Positions 37,666 through 39,011 of a DNA stretch of 39,011 nt are shown here, one piece after another. Location: the NCBI GenBank assembly GCA_014879875.1, contig JACSRF010000579.1, positions 1 through 39,011 on the forward strand. Direction: 5' to 3'. A program made the translations under genes and the position numbers. The notes below the pieces were generated by a model, which saw only the letters and a program-made list of their open reading frames with translations, was not told the origin of the DNA and ran no database searches. How positions within the stretch are numbered: position 1 is the first letter of the stretch; each line of letters begins with the position of its first letter. The DNA is from Anaerolinea sp. Lineage in GTDB: Bacteria; Chloroflexota; Anaerolineae; Promineifilales; Promineifilaceae.

Positions 37666-39011
37666 ATGTCTATGACGACCTTACCGATTAACCTACCCTC
37701 AGCGCCTATAGCCACGCCAGAAGCTGTTGCTTTGCTGGAAAGTCAGGAAGATGTGTTGCAAACGGCCGTTTCCACCACCCTCCGCCAGCGCCTCTTCCAC
37801 AATCATGGCCGGCTCATGACACCGCGTCGGCTGCCAACCGCCAGCCAGGAGATTGTACAAGACTACCTGTACTACCTGCGCCATGCCGACCTGCCACACC
37901 TCACCAATACTGTAAATAATCTGGCAAATCAGGGATTAGGCCACCTGAGCGCCCTGGCCGTCACCGACACCCTCTCTGCTACCAGTTACACCTTGTTACA
38001 AGAAGCCAACCTCCTTACCCCAGAAATCACCCCCCATCTGGACGAGTATCGTCGCCATTTTCTACACAAATACATGCAAGCGCGTGAACACATTACCATC
38101 ACCTCCCGCGAGTACTTCTATCAAAATGTGGGAGCGGCGTTGGGAAAGCAAGTCGGACAGGAACGCGACCTGCGGCACGAATTAGAAGAACAGCGCAGCC
38201 AGTTGACGCAAGAGCGCGCCCTGCTCAACAGCCTGCTCGACTCCATTCCCGACCTCATTTTCTACAAGGATATCAATAGCGTTTATCTAGGCTGCAATGA
38301 CGCCTTCGCCAAATTTGCCGGCCGCGCCGAAACTGACTTGATTGGCAAAACTGATTTTGACCTGTTCCCCCACGACGTAGCGACATTCTTCCGCGAACAA
38401 GATGTGGAGATGATGACGCAGCAGCAAGCGCGGCAGAATGAAGAGTGGGTGGATTACCCCGACGGCCGTCGCGTCCTGCTCGACACCCTCAAAACCCCCT
38501 TTTACGATGCAGACAACAATTTACTAGGTCTGATCGGCATCAGCCGCGACATCACAGCCTCCTACGAATCCCAGGCAGAGCTGCTCCGCCTCGGCTACGT
38601 AATCGAACAATCACTAGATGGCACGGCCGTTGCCAACCTTGATGGCATCGTTGAATTTGTCAACCCCGCCTGGGCCGCCATGCACGGCTACACCCCAGAC
38701 GAACTCATCAGCCAACACCTCAGCATTTTCCACACGCCAGAGCAGCTTGCTCAAGAAGTAGCCCCGGTCAACCAGCAAGCCATCAGCAGCGGCCAACCCC
38801 AACGCGCCGAAATCGGCCACGTCCGCAAAGATGGTTCCACTTTCCCCACATTGATGACCATCGGCCTGCTCAAAGGCAGCGACGGCAGCCCCATCGGCCT
38901 CGTCGCCTCCGTTCAGGACATCAGCGAACAAAAAGCAGCCACAGCGGCGCTGCGCGAGAATCAGGCGCGTCTGGCGCAAGCCAATCAGGTGATCGAAAGC
39001 AGCCCCGCCAT
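37666..39011 (+). CDS. Soluble multi-PAS signalling protein, C-terminus beyond the window
   Basis: An open frame runs without a stop from ATG 37666 (or ATG 37672) to the window end, giving at least 448 residues. Residues 1-170 form a mostly helical domain without membrane segments that I do not recognise; a relation to RsbR-type N-terminal domains is possible but weak. A coiled coil (about 165-187) leads into PAS1 (about 186-300, IPDLIFYKD and GISRDIT) and PAS2 (about 307-423, VNPAWAAMHGYTPDEL and SVQDIS), and the start of a third PAS (VIESSPA) at the very end. PAS1 resembles PAS1 of sensor H. It is the only non-membrane sensor here, and its missing C-terminus could carry the kinase or other output that the eight preceding proteins lack (inference). 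The ribosome site is weak and lies beside a hairpin. Confidence 0.8.
   Translation, partial: MSMTTLPINLPSAPIATPEAVALLESQEDVLQTAVSTTLRQRLFHNHGRLMTPRRLPTASQEIVQDYLYYLRHADLPHLTNTVNNLANQGLGHLSALAVTDTLSATSYTLLQEANLLTPEITPHLDEYRRHFLHKYMQAREHITITSREYFYQNVGAALGKQVGQERDLRHELEEQRSQLTQERALLNSLLDSIPDLIFYKDINSVYLGCNDAFAKFAGRAETDLIGKTDFDLFPHDVATFFREQDVEMMTQQQARQNEEWVDYPDGRRVLLDTLKTPFYDADNNLLGLIGISRDITASYESQAELLRLGYVIEQSLDGTAVANLDGIVEFVNPAWAAMHGYTPDELISQHLSIFHTPEQLAQEVAPVNQQAISSGQPQRAEIGHVRKDGSTFPTLMTIGLLKGSDGSPIGLVASVQDISEQKAATAALRENQARLAQANQVIESSPA

Larger units (their letters stand above)
1936..38630. repeat. Highly iterated palindrome ACGGCCGT dispersed through the window
   Basis: About 40 exact copies by hand count, for example at 1936-1943, and near 2571, 7000, 9172, 11912, 15055, 21488, 29829, 36700 and 38462, with the last at 38623-38630. 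Roughly one would be expected by chance in 39 kb. Copies occur in all three reading frames (encoding T-A-V, N-G-R or Y-G-R, and T-R-P-L), so protein conservation alone does not explain them. Many near copies (GCGGCCGT, ACGGCCGC) accompany them. Confidence 0.8.

Noticed and set aside
1-39011. tRNA, rRNA, transposase or integrase genes
   Set aside because: None was recognised on either strand. The hairpin repeats have no accompanying transposase, so no mobile element is called.

Overview
The window most likely comes from a member of the Chloroflexota (Anaerolineae or Ardenticatenia type). This rests on the family content: very large multi-GAF/PAS membrane sensors, a diterpene gene pair like the one I recall from Herpetosiphon, and lipoprotein solute-binding proteins. 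No rRNA or marker gene is present to confirm it. All genes lie on the + strand. A palindromic octamer, ACGGCCGT, recurs about 40 times by hand count and resembles the HIP1 palindrome of cyanobacteria in its density.

Region 1 (1-3300) is a compact three-gene operon with ATGA overlaps: a class II diterpene cyclase with a DxDD motif, a homologue of the mycobacterial tuberculosinol/tuberculosinyl-adenosine synthase Rv3378c, and a six-helix membrane protein. It is flanked by hairpin repeats and closed by a terminator-like hairpin. A palindromic repeat appears to have been inserted into the 3' end of the second gene.

Region 2 (3242-3554) is the only gap longer than 300 bases. It holds the hairpin and candidate promoters for what follows.

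Region 3 (3555-39011) is a run of about 35 kb of co-directional genes with gaps of 0-82 bases, plus one 64-base gap before the last gene. Four unrelated families of periplasmic solute-binding proteins (NMT1/THI5-like, RbsB-like, GlpV-like family 1, and ABC_sub_bind/PF04392) are each followed by one or more large membrane sensors. Eight sensors are complete (A-H, 496 to 1773 aa). They have different input regions (6-7 TM, Cache, dCache_3, helical bundle) joined to a common cytoplasmic chassis of HAMP, GAF, PAS and a compact degenerate GAF. No permease or ATPase gene accompanies any binding protein. None of the eight sensors has a kinase, cyclase, chemoreceptor or phosphatase domain. All eight end in the same roughly 45-residue module and a short variable tail. 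A PF04672-type SAM methyltransferase follows, and then a soluble PAS protein cut off by the window end, which is the best candidate here for a shared output component.

My working model (inference) is that the binding proteins act as ligand-presenting subunits for the adjacent sensors, as LuxP does for LuxQ. The sensors would then converge through hetero-oligomerisation on a common output protein encoded downstream.
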